Part shown: positions 6,929 to 14,903 of the stretch, one piece after another
Position numbering within the stretch: the first letter of the stretch is position 1
How the letters are laid out: each line of letters opens with the position of its first letter
Origin: DASQYE01 sp035940775
Lineage (GTDB): Bacteria > Acidobacteriota > Blastocatellia > Pyrinomonadales > Pyrinomonadaceae
NCBI GenBank assembly: GCA_035940775.1
Contig: DASZEN010000013.1
Span: 62,001-126,000, forward strand
Direction of reading: 5' to 3'
Length of the DNA: 64,000 nucleotides
Notes under the pieces: model-generated
Told to the model about the DNA's origin: nothing
What the model saw: only the letters and a program-made list of their open reading frames with translations
The model's database searches: none
Program-made: the position numbers and the translations under genes

Positions 6929-9556
6929 CTATTCAGAGCGCAGGGCGAGCATCGGATCGACCTTCGTCGCACGGCGCGCGGGCATATAACAAGCCAGGAA
7001 GGTGACGAGCATGAGCACTGACGCCACGCTTATGAACGTCGCGAGGTCTGTCGGACTGACACCGAACAAAAGAGTCCCCAGCACACGCGTCAGCAGCAGC
7101 GCGCCGCCAACCCCGACAGCTACGCCGATGAGCGCGAGCCGCATCCCGTGGCCGACAATGAGACGCAGCACGTCGCTCGCTTGCGCGCCGAGCGCAACGC
7201 GAATGCCGATCTCGTGCGTACGCTGCGTAACAGTATATGCCGTCACGCCGTAGATGCCGACCGAGGCGAGCAGGAGCGCGATGCAGGCGAAGACCGTTAA
7301 GAGGAGCGTTCCGAATCGGGCGCGCGCGACCGACTCGCCCACCCAGCTTTCCATAGTGCGCAGGTCGGCGACGGGCTGCGCGGGGTCAATCGATTGAATC
7401 ACGCGCCGCGCGGGTGCTGCCAGCGCGAGCGGGTCGCCCTCTGTGCGAACGACGAGCGTCATCTCCGAGTAGGTGAGCTGCGGGAGTGTCCAATAGACCA
7501 TCGGATACGCCTCGGCGTCGAGTTTGTCATACTTCACGTCGGCGACCACGCCGATGATCTCGTTCATCGGCGGATTCTCCATCATCGTGACGGCGATGCG
7601 TTTGCCCAGGGGGTTCTCGCCTGGAAAGTATTTGCGCGCGAGCGCCTCGCTGATGACGATGGTGTGACGATCCTCTGTCGCCTCCTGCTGCGTGAAGGTG
7701 CGCCCCTGAAGGACTGGGATGCCGAGCGTCCGGAAGTAGTTCTCGTCTGTAACGCGCACGTCCGTGCTCGGCCTTTTGTCGGGCGCGGGAGCGGGTTGCC
7801 CTTCGATAGTAAAGGCGGTGCGCGCGCCGAGCCCCGTATAGAAGGGCAGGTAGTTGGCGAGCGATACGGAGCGCACGCCCGGCAGGCTCGCCAACTGCTC
7901 CGTGGCCTGGCGGTAGAAGTTGACTACTTTAGGGTCTTCCTTGTACTTACGCGCTGGCAGTTGTACGCGTAACGTCAGCAGGTTCTTCGGATCGAATCCT
8001 GGATCGACCGCGACGAGCCGCGTGAAGCTCCTGACCATGAGGCCAGCGCCGACAAGAAGGACGAGCGCGAGCGCGATCTGCACGACGACGAAAGCGGCGC
8101 GCGCGCGACGGCTCCGGCGGCTTCTGGTATTGCCGCGCCCGGTCTCTTTGAGCGCCTCGTTTGCGTCCGTGCGCGACGCCTCAAGCGCGGGCAGAAGGCC
8201 GAAGACGACGCCCGTCAGAATGGAGACGCCGAGCGTAAAGCCGAGCACCGGCAGGCTGACGCCGACCTGCTCAGACCCGATCAGGTTCGGCGGGCTCAGG
8301 GCGACGAGCGCGGCCACTCCCCACATTGCGAGCCCCACACCGAGCGCGCCTCCCATGAGCGAGAGCAACAGGCTCTCCGTCAGTAGTTGTCGGATGATGC
8401 GCCCGCCGCCAGCGCCGAGCGCAGCGCGAATCGCGATCTCTTTCGAGCGCGAGGCGGCGCGCGCAAGCATCAGGTTCGCCACGTTCGCGCACGCGATCAA
8501 GAGCACGAAGGCAACCGCGCCGAGCAGGACGAGGAGCGGCGTCTTGATCTCGCCCGCGAGCTGTTCGCGCACGCCGACGAGCGTCACGCCCATGTTCGCA
8601 TTGTACTCGGGTTGCTCCTGCCCGAGGCGGCTCATGATAGTGTTCAACTCGGCTTGCGCCTCGGCTAACGTCACGCCCGGCTTGAGACGCCCCACCGACG
8701 AGAGGTAGCGCCCGCGCGCCTGTCGCAGCCTTGTGGGAACCCACAACTCGGGGGGCTGGCCGCTGCGCGAGTTCTCCTTGATAAACCATTTGAAGTCGGC
8801 GGGCATCACCCCGATGATCGTCACATTCGCGCCGTCGAGCGCGACCGTCTTGCCGATAACGTCGCGCGCCCCGCCGAATTGTCGCTGCCAGAATCCGTAG
8901 CTTAAGACGATCACGTTGCCATGCCCCGGCTCGCCATCTTCGGCGGTGAACGTGCGCCCGAGCATCGCGTTCGCGCCGAGCACCGTAAAGAGATTTGTCG
9001 TCCCGACCTGTATCGGCACGGCGACGGGCTCGCCCGCGCCCGTCAGGTTCAGGCGCATGTCGAAGAAGGCCGCCATCTCCTCGAACGATTTCGCCTGCGA
9101 CTGCAATTCCAGAAAGTTCGCTGCCGACGTAACATTGCGCGGGTGGTTGCCGCTCCGGTTGTCCTCCCAGAGTGTCACCAACCTATCGGCGTCCCTGTAG
9201 GGCAGCGCCCGCAGGAGCACCGCGTCGACGACCGAGAAGATCGCCGTGTTCGCTCCGATGCCCAGGGCCAGCGTCAGGACGGCGACGGAGGTAAAGCCCG
9301 GCGCGCGCCGCAGAAAGCGCGCCCCGTACCTGACATCCTGGAGTATTTGTTCCAGCCACATCCATCCCCACATCTCACGCGTCACCTCTTTAATCAGCCC
9401 CGCATTGCCGAACTCACGACGCACAGCCGCCTCGGCCTCCTCAAGCGTCTCGCCACGCTCGACGCGATCCTGAACAGCCATCTCCAGATGGCTACGCAGC
9501 TCCGCATCAAGCTCCGCTTCACGCGCTCGGCGGCGCGACCACGGCCTTAATCTCAT
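6929..9556 (-). CDS. ADOP-type orphan MacB/FtsX permease
   Basis: An 875-residue inner-membrane permease of the acidobacterial duplicated orphan permease type. Residues 1-70 form the charged cytoplasmic prefix typical of the family (ELDAELRSHLEMAVQDRVER). Then come a first MacB periplasmic core domain after the TM segment near residue 95 (SVAVLTLALGIGANTAIFSV), an FtsX block near 340-450, a second periplasmic core, and a second FtsX block near 755-865. The C-terminus is YMPARRATKVDPMLALRSE. No ABC ATPase gene is adjacent, hence 'orphan'. It overlaps the upstream PadR gene by 4 bp, so translation is probably coupled and expression PadR-controlled. Export of a peptide or lipid is possible but unproven. 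Confidence 0.92.
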   Translation of the reverse strand: MRLRPWSRRRAREAELDAELRSHLEMAVQDRVERGETLEEAEAAVRREFGNAGLIKEVTREMWGWMWLEQILQDVRYGARFLRRAPGFTSVAVLTLALGIGANTAIFSVVDAVLLRALPYRDADRLVTLWEDNRSGNHPRNVTSAANFLELQSQAKSFEEMAAFFDMRLNLTGAGEPVAVPIQVGTTNLFTVLGANAMLGRTFTAEDGEPGHGNVIVLSYGFWQRQFGGARDVIGKTVALDGANVTIIGVMPADFKWFIKENSRSGQPPELWVPTRLRQARGRYLSSVGRLKPGVTLAEAQAELNTIMSRLGQEQPEYNANMGVTLVGVREQLAGEIKTPLLVLLGAVAFVLLIACANVANLMLARAASRSKEIAIRAALGAGGGRIIRQLLTESLLLSLMGGALGVGLAMWGVAALVALSPPNLIGSEQVGVSLPVLGFTLGVSILTGVVFGLLPALEASRTDANEALKETGRGNTRSRRSRRARAAFVVVQIALALVLLVGAGLMVRSFTRLVAVDPGFDPKNLLTLRVQLPARKYKEDPKVVNFYRQATEQLASLPGVRSVSLANYLPFYTGLGARTAFTIEGQPAPAPDKRPSTDVRVTDENYFRTLGIPVLQGRTFTQQEATEDRHTIVISEALARKYFPGENPLGKRIAVTMMENPPMNEIIGVVADVKYDKLDAEAYPMVYWTLPQLTYSEMTLVVRTEGDPLALAAPARRVIQSIDPAQPVADLRTMESWVGESVARARFGTLLLTVFACIALLLASVGIYGVTAYTVTQRTHEIGIRVALGAQASDVLRLIVGHGMRLALIGVAVGVGGALLLTRVLGTLLFGVSPTDLATFISVASVLMLVTFLACYMPARRATKVDPMLALRSE

Positions 9557-9918
9557 ACTTCACTCTCCTTCTTTTGGGGGTTCAAGGCGTGGCCGATGGC
9601 CTCCGAGAGCTGCTCCCAGCGGGATCGTTCGTTAGCGAGCTGCTTCTTGCCATTTGCAGTCAGCCGATAGACCTTGACCTGCTGATTATTCTCGGAAATC
9701 TTCCACTCCGCGCTGATCGCCTTCTGACGCTCAAGCCGGTGCAGCGCAGGGTAAAGCGAGCCGGTATCGACCTGTAGCACCTCGCCCGAGTTCACACGGA
9801 TGGCCTGACTGATGCCGTAGCCATGCTGTGGCCCCCATTGAAGGGTCTGGAGGATGAGCAGGTCGAGCGTGCCCTGGAGTAACTCTATTCTGTTCCGGTA
9901 GGGTGTTTTCTTAGGCAT
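9553..9918 (-). CDS. PadR family transcriptional repressor
   Basis: A 121-residue PadR regulator of the short type paired with ADOP permeases. The winged helix is clear: LLQGTLDLLILQTLQWGPQH, GYGISQAIRVNSGEVLQVDT, GSLYPALHRLERQKAISAEW. The C-terminal helix (KKQLANERSRWEQLSEAIGH) mediates dimerisation. Its stop overlaps the permease start by 4 bp. The start codon lies one base beside a perfect 36-bp inverted-repeat element, so it very likely represses itself and the permease. No Shine-Dalgarno sequence precedes the ATG, and a TAGAAT box ends 6 bp before it, which points to a leaderless transcript. Confidence 0.93.
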   Translation of the reverse strand: MPKKTPYRNRIELLQGTLDLLILQTLQWGPQHGYGISQAIRVNSGEVLQVDTGSLYPALHRLERQKAISAEWKISENNQQVKVYRLTANGKKQLANERSRWEQLSEAIGHALNPQKKESEV

Positions 9919-9954
9919 GTAGATATTCTACACCGTTGGGTGTAGAATATCTAC
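9919..9954 (-). promoter_or_regulatory. PadR operator/promoter: perfect 16-bp inverted repeat made of two dyads
   Basis: GTAGATATTCTACACC (9919-9934) and GGTGTAGAATATCTAC (9939-9954) are exact reverse complements with a GTTG spacer. Each arm contains its own smaller dyad, GTAGA-TAT-TCTAC or GTAGA-ATA-TCTAC, 23 bp apart centre to centre. On the minus strand the downstream dyad holds TAGAAT (complement of 9925-9930) and the upstream one TAGATA, spaced 17 bp, so each dyad coincides with one promoter hexamer. Two PadR dimers could therefore block both promoter elements. Confidence 0.75.
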
Positions 9955-10180
9955 TCCTTTCGTCGAGTTGTGAGTACAGTATGGATAGCCCGCACAGATG
10001 CTCCGCATGTACCGCCGAATTGAAGGCGCTGATAATTGAGCCGCCGGTTTTGCCTACAACAAAGTCGCTCCGAACTTGTAATATCATTATGAATAGACAA
10101 CAGGCGCGGAGATTCAGATAATCGGCTTGCCGGATGAGTGAATTTTTTTGATAACGATTCATACTGTCTAAGGGAAACAG

Positions 10181-11136
10181 ATGGGCAGACCAACAATCCT
10201 GACTGTGGACGACGACCGCGAGGTGCTGCGTGCGATTGAGCGCGACCTGCGGCGGCAATATTCGGAACGCTACCGGGTGCTCAGAGCCGATTCGGGCCCG
10301 GCGGCTTTGGAAGCCCTGCGCGAGTTGAAGGTGAGGAATGATGCGGTGGCGCTGCTTCTGGTAGACCAGCGCATGCCGGGAATGTCCGGCGTGGAGTTCA
10401 TAAAGGAGGCCAACGCGCTCTTCCCTGATGCTAAACGCGTACGGCTGACCGCGTACGCAGATACGGAGGCGGCGATCCGGGCCATCAATGAAGCGGGCGT
10501 CCATCACTACCTCCTCAAGCCCTGGGATCCGCCCGAAGAGAACCTCTATCCTGTGCTGAATGATCTGTGGATGACTGGCAGGGAACCTATCGCCCTCCGT
10601 TCGAGGGCATACGCATCGTCGGAAATCGCCTGGTCGGCGCAATCAAAGAATATTCTTATATGGATCAGGCCCCGATACAGGAAGTAGACCTGCATCGGGG
10701 CCTGGATAACACGCTCCTTATTCTCAAGCACAAACTGAAGAAGAAGAACATCACGGTCGTCCGAGACTATGCGGAAGACCTTCCGCGAATAACGGTTTTC
10801 GGCAGCGAGCTGAATCAGGTCTGGACGAACCTGATCGTTAATGCGATTGAGGCGATGGCGGACGGTGGCAGGCTCAAAGTCAGGACGAAGCGCGAGCCCT
10901 TCAACGTAATGGTCGAAGTGCGCGACAATGGCCCCGGCATTCCAAAGGAAGTTCAGGCACACATCTTCGAGCCCTTCTTCACAACCAAGCCCGTGGGCGA
11001 AGGCACGGGGCTCGGCCTGGACACTTCCATGAGAATCGTACGCAAGCACCACGGCAACCTGCGGTTTGAGACCAGGCCCGGCGATACCTGCTTTCAAGTA
11101 CGACTACCTATAGAACAGGCGGGAGCCAGCAAGTGA
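10181..11136 (+). pseudogene. Deletion hybrid: receiver domain of a response regulator/thioredoxin-reductase fusion joined to a histidine-kinase-type ATPase, with frameshift
   Basis: The first 128 codons encode a receiver domain (TILTVDDDREVLRAIERDL; phospho-acceptor Asp62 in VDQRMPGMSG; Lys in YLLKPWDPPEE) that matches fused response regulator/thioredoxin-disulfide reductases. At about 10566 one base is missing relative to the family pattern NDL-L-DDW. The next frame (from GTG 10567) continues the same family (DDWQGTYRPPFEGIRIVG). It then switches after about 21 residues to the end of a different protein type, a CNMP-associated sensor ATPase (VGAIKEYSYMDQAPIQEVDL, N box NQVWTNLIVNAIEAM, G boxes DNGPGIP and GTGLGLD). 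The reductase domain and the second gene's N-terminus are gone. If the frameshift is a sequencing error, the product would be a receiver-ATPase fusion without a His box. Confidence 0.72.
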
Positions 11137-11191
11137 AGGGGCCAATCGGCCGTCGGTTCCGCAACAAAGGGTTGACCGTTAGAGAAGCGCA

Positions 11192-11784
11192 TTAACATAC
11201 TTGAGCCATCGGTTGACAGACTGCGGCGAAGCGGTCAGGGAGGTCGGGCGGGATCACAATGTATCCCCAGGCGCAGCGACGGGAATAGGACTTTGCTGAA
11301 CGTCCCGATGTGGATCACGCCGGAGTCGCCATCGAGGCCCTGCAAACTTCGACCAAGTCTTTAAGGGAAACGATTCCAGTTCCGGGTGGCCCACCTGAAA
11401 CGGGCCGAGGCCGTCTGTCCATGAAGGACTTACATATCGAGGCAGAATCGAAGCGCGTGCCGCAATCCTACGCGACCCTGGCGCCGGGCTAATTGAGGTT
11501 CTGCGTTTTCGAGGGCCTGCTTCTCCCGGTAACGAACTCGCGATGTATGTTCCCGTGCCAAAGCGGCTTTCGAGATACCCCTCCGCCAGAAGCTGCGCGT
11601 AGGCGTTCAGAACGGGAAAACGGGAAACCCGCAGCTCACGCGCGAGTTGGTGCGTTGAAGCGACCGGGTGACCGGGGCGCAGCTCTTTATTGACGATTCT
11701 CGTCCTGAAGGCTTCATAGATTTGCAGGTGGATCGGCTTCTGCGCTTTCCGGTCGGCTGATATCAGGGTGACGCCGCCGCTCAA
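11192..11784 (-). pseudogene. Remnant of a MocR-type (GntR/aminotransferase) regulator with internal deletion
   Basis: The intact part starts at 11784 with a GntR winged helix (PIHLQIYEAFRTRIVNKELR, ASTHQLARELRVSRFPVLNA, GYLESRFGTGTYIASSLP) and the start of the aminotransferase domain (FQVGHPELESFPLKTWSK). At about 11340 the frame breaks. Another frame then gives GLDGDSGVIHIGTFSKVLFP followed by SLRLGYIVIPPDLPDRFAAV, the PLP-lysine region of the same family, and stops at 11192. Some 190 residues between the two parts and the whole C-terminal third are missing. Intact relatives are about 450-500 residues and regulate amino-acid or vitamin B6 genes. This copy cannot bind PLP normally. Confidence 0.72.
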
Positions 11785-11961
11785 AATGAGTTGTCGGTGA
11801 GAACATAGTGGTCATGTCATATTTTTCAAAATTGGTTATTGTAACTGACTACCTTTTTATATATACCAAACCAGCGGCAGGCCAGAGGGTCGCCGAGAGC
11901 ACTACTGATGCATTGTTCTCAAAGGCATCGTTCGGCTAACGGAACAGGAGAAGTGAAGGCG

Positions 11962-12555
11962 ATGACGGCAGCTCGGCTTATGTGGAGCTACTTACTAGCG
12001 GCCGTACCAGGCTGTTTGTGCCAGCCGTCAATCGCGTTTTCACAAACGGCCACGTCACAAGCGTAAATGCGCAGGCGACCGGCGCGGGCCGCGACGGGCA
12101 ACATGATTTCGACTTCGAGAGTGGCACCTGGAAAACTCACTTCAGGCGTCTCTTGAATCCTTTAACCGGCTCGGCCACCCGGGTCGAGTATGAGGGTACT
12201 ACCGTGGTGCGAAAGGTCTGGAACGGTCGCGCCAATCTGGTTGAATTAGTTGCCGATGGCCCGTCGGGTCATTTTGAAGGTCTGAGCCTGCGTCTATATA
12301 ATCCCCAATCCCGCCAGTGGAGCCTCAATTTCGCCAGCATCAGGGGCGGCGTCATGGCTCAACCCACAATTGGCGAGTTCAAAAACGGGCGGGGCGAATT
12401 TTACGACCGGGAAACGCTTAATGGTCGAGCCATTTTTATTCCTTTTGTTATCTCTGACATTACTCCGAATTCCTGCCGATTCGAGCAGGCATTTTCCGAC
12501 GATGGGGGCAAGACCTAGAAACTGGATTGCGACAGACACGCGTGTGAAAGATTGA
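11962..12555 (+). pseudogene. Secreted DUF1579-like protein gene, frameshifted at both ends
   Basis: A Shine-Dalgarno AGGAGA precedes ATG 11962, which opens a signal peptide (MTAARLMWSYLLAAVPGCLC then QPSIAFSQTA) that hits a stop at 12064. The body is in another frame (usable from ATG 11982) and reads HDFDFESGTWKTHFRRLLNP through RFEQAFSDDGGKT, stopping at 12518. The expected last residues (NWIATDTRVKD, stop at 12555) are in the third frame. So two frameshifts, near 12040-12064 and near 12517, separate the signal peptide, body and tail. The body resembles DUF1579-type proteins of unknown function. Either the gene is decaying or the assembly has indels here. Confidence 0.62.
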
Positions 12556-12643
12556 TCGCGGCTGAGTCCGCCGAAATTCCGATTGGTCGATCCGGACAAA
12601 ATTACAGAACGAATTATTCCAAATGGCTGAAGGAGGTTGGCCG

Positions 12644-12976
12644 ATGATTATCGAAGTCCGCAGCTACAGAATCAAGCCTGGGCGACGCGCGGAGTTTATC
12701 GAACTCTTCGAGAAGCGGGCCGTGCCTGCACTGCGCTCACACGGGATGAAAATAATCGGCCCGCTCCTGGACGTTGAGAATCCGAACAAGTTCGTCTGGC
12801 TGCGCGCTTTCCCCTCGCTGGATGACCGAGACCGGATGAAGGAAGCCTTCTACGGAAGCGACCTGTGGAAGAACGAGCTGGAGGCCATTGCCATGCCGAT
12901 GCTTGATAGCTACGACGTGATCCTTTGCGAGACCTCGCCCGGTTGCGTATTCGACGCGGCGCGAGAAGAGTCCTAG
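12644..12976 (+). CDS. NIPSNAP family protein
   Basis: A 110-residue dimeric alpha/beta-barrel protein (MIIEVRSYRIKPGRRAEFIE, LFEKRAVPALRSHGMKIIGP, ENPNKFVWLRAFPSLDDRDR). I chose ATG 12644 because AAGGAGG lies 7 bp before it. An ATG at 12623 in the same frame would place that ribosome site inside the gene. NIPSNAP proteins belong to the ferredoxin-like dimeric barrel superfamily and have no settled bacterial function. It stands alone on the plus strand among decayed genes but is itself intact. The frame after its stop continues into a recombinase fragment. Confidence 0.85.
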   Translation: MIIEVRSYRIKPGRRAEFIELFEKRAVPALRSHGMKIIGPLLDVENPNKFVWLRAFPSLDDRDRMKEAFYGSDLWKNELEAIAMPMLDSYDVILCETSPGCVFDAAREES

Positions 12977-12997
12977 CACTTCGGTCTGAGGGCGCAG

Positions 12998-13105
12998 ACA
13001 TGGAGCCTCCCGGACTTTCACGACTTGAGACATACCTTCGCCACAAGTCTCGGGGCGGCCAACGTAGGCGAGTATGACATCACCGATTTACCGGGTCAAA
13101 AAACA
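12998..13105 (+). pseudogene. Tyrosine recombinase (phage integrase) C-terminal fragment
   Basis: In one frame the sequence reads DFHDLRHTFATSLGAANVGE then YDITDLPGQK. This matches the HxxRH box of tyrosine recombinases (H at 13019, R at 13028) followed by the usual LLGHK region, here LPGQK. There is no upstream catalytic Arg region, no start codon, and the catalytic Tyr segment is missing. It is therefore a relic of a mobile element or integrated island. The flanking gap 12977-13308 holds nothing else recognisable. Confidence 0.68.
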
Positions 13106-13308
13106 TTTGTGCAAGTCCACTCCGCCCCTCAAAGCACACCTGATTCCTGACATAAGGTGAGCAACCAACGCCATGATTCACCCGAACCCTGTCGGCTCTC
13201 CCGAGCGAGCAGTTTTAGATTATCATGTGGGTATTAGGTATTGATGATGTCAATGCTGAATCCAGGCGATGCGTCAGACATCGGGCCTGCTTCGGAGATC
13301 AAATATTT

Positions 13309-14091
13309 ATGCGTGTCAGACAGGTTGTGCTTAACTTGGGACTGTTAATGCTCTTCTACGGGGTGGCGGCTGACGACCCGAGCGCTCAAACCCGAAAGAT
13401 CGATACATCTTCCAAGCCGACTTTCGTGATCGTTCACGGGGCATGGGGCGGCAGTTGGGCTTTCCGTCGTGTCGCCGCACTGCTCAACGAGAAGGGCTAT
13501 GCGGTTTACAGGCCGTCGCTCACCGGACTTGGCGAGCGTGTGCATCTGGCTTCGACGGATGTGGGATTGAGTACGCATATCGATGATGTCGTAAACATGC
13601 TGCTGTTTGAAGACCTGCATGATTGTATACTCGTCGGCCACAGCTACGGCGGGATGGTTATCACGGGCGTCGCCGACCGTGTGCCGGATCGAATCCGTCG
13701 GCTCATTTACATAGACGCTTTCATACCCGACGACGGCGATAGTGTGATTAGCTTACTGGGAGCCCGCGCCGCCTGGATAAAACAGATGACGCAGGGCCAA
13801 TACATTGTGCCGCCCTGGGTCAAGCCGGATCAGTTGCCTCCGAAGGATGTCCCGCAACCGCTGAAGACGTTCACGGAGCCTATCGTGCTCAGGAATAAGT
13901 CCGCACGACAGATTCCGGCGACATATATTCTCACGGTGGAAAAGGGGCGAGAGGCAAGGGACGACGATTTCGCATCACAGTCGGAGCGGGCGAAAGCACG
14001 CGGGTGGGCTGTTTACCAGTTGCAGGCAGATCATAACCCACAGTGGTCTGCGCCGGACGCTCTGGCTGAGATGCTGGATCACAATCGGTAA
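13309..14091 (+). CDS. Secreted alpha/beta hydrolase
   Basis: I place the start at ATG 13309, giving 260 residues with a signal peptide (MRVRQVVLNLGLLMLFYGVA) and GGAG about 11 bp upstream. The alternative start at 13225 adds 28 residues lacking signal character. The fold is that of salicylate-esterase-like hydrolases: PTFVIVHGAWGGSWAFRRVA with the oxyanion loop, nucleophile Ser in LVGHSYGGMVI, acid Asp in YIDAFIPDDGDS, and His in QADHNPQWSAP. It probably hydrolyses a small ester in the periplasm. Nothing in the neighbourhood indicates the substrate. Confidence 0.85.
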   Translation: MRVRQVVLNLGLLMLFYGVAADDPSAQTRKIDTSSKPTFVIVHGAWGGSWAFRRVAALLNEKGYAVYRPSLTGLGERVHLASTDVGLSTHIDDVVNMLLFEDLHDCILVGHSYGGMVITGVADRVPDRIRRLIYIDAFIPDDGDSVISLLGARAAWIKQMTQGQYIVPPWVKPDQLPPKDVPQPLKTFTEPIVLRNKSARQIPATYILTVEKGREARDDDFASQSERAKARGWAVYQLQADHNPQWSAPDALAEMLDHNR

Positions 14092-14164
14092 GATCGAAGA
14101 TAAATGGAGCGCTCTCGCGGGCGACCCCGGCTTCGCTCAAACATGAATCAAAGAGAGTATAGAG

Positions 14165-14872
14165 ATGCTTCCCGCTTACCCTCGCGGTTTTCCGAAGATT
14201 ATTTTTCTACGGACAATGATTATCATGCAGTCCCTGCCATTAATCCTCTCGCTGACGAGCGTCGCTGCCCCTCCAACACGGGCCGCGCTGATTTCCATTG
14301 CCCGCGCGCGCTCTCTTCAGTTGGGGACGGTGGTGACGATAAAAGGCGTAGTTACGGTTCCTTCCGGCGCTTTCAAATCGAGCAGCTCCGACGAGGGTTT
14401 TGCGATGCAGGATGGTAGCGCGGGCATCTATGTCAGCGCGGTTGAGAATCATGGCTTGCACGTGGGCCAAAGGGTGCGCGTCACGGGCAAGCTGGTCGAG
14501 CGTGATGGCATGCTGGCAATCGTCGCGGTCGGGGCAGAGTCTATAGAGGCTAGGGCGTACGGGCCGGGATTGCAGGCCGCGCTTGTCCGAACAGGCCAAG
14601 TCGGTGAGGCCACGGAAGGGCGACTGGTAAAAGTGAAGGGGGAAATTACTCGCCCCGTCGGCGACGACCTGCCCTACGGCTTTCGCCTCTTCATCAATGA
14701 CGGGACGGGCGAAATACAGATTTTCATCAGCGCTTCGACCGGGATTGATCCGCGCGGCTTGCGGCCGGGCGCGCGCGTCCATGTGACCGGATTAAGCGGG
14801 CAATATAAAGATCACTACGAGATTAGCCCGCGCTTTCCGGCTGACATCCGTCCGCTTCCCCGGATTAAATGA
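14165..14872 (+). CDS. Secreted protein with two OB-fold domains
   Basis: A 235-residue protein with a hydrophobic N-terminus (the start could instead be an ATG near 14216 or 14225, giving MIIMQSLPLILSLTSVAA as signal). Residues about 50-115 (GTVVTIKGVVTVPSGAF, GLHVGQRVRVTGKLVERDGM) and 140-225 (GRLVKVKGEITRPVGDDLPY, GLRPGARVHVTGLSGQYKDH) are two OB-fold-like barrels of the sort found in secreted nucleic-acid- or ligand-binding proteins and nuclease accessory domains. No nuclease domain is attached. It is convergent with nagA and alone in its direction. The molecular role is unknown. Confidence 0.72.
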   Translation: MLPAYPRGFPKIIFLRTMIIMQSLPLILSLTSVAAPPTRAALISIARARSLQLGTVVTIKGVVTVPSGAFKSSSSDEGFAMQDGSAGIYVSAVENHGLHVGQRVRVTGKLVERDGMLAIVAVGAESIEARAYGPGLQAALVRTGQVGEATEGRLVKVKGEITRPVGDDLPYGFRLFINDGTGEIQIFISASTGIDPRGLRPGARVHVTGLSGQYKDHYEISPRFPADIRPLPRIK

Positions 14873-14903
14873 GTTAAGCAGGACGCTGACGGACTTCTTA
14901 TCC

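Noticed and set aside
7920..8708. 262-codon plus-strand frame inside the first ADOP permease
   Set aside because: It is antisense to a well-conserved permease, is Ser/Arg/Ala-rich and has no ribosome site or family resemblance.
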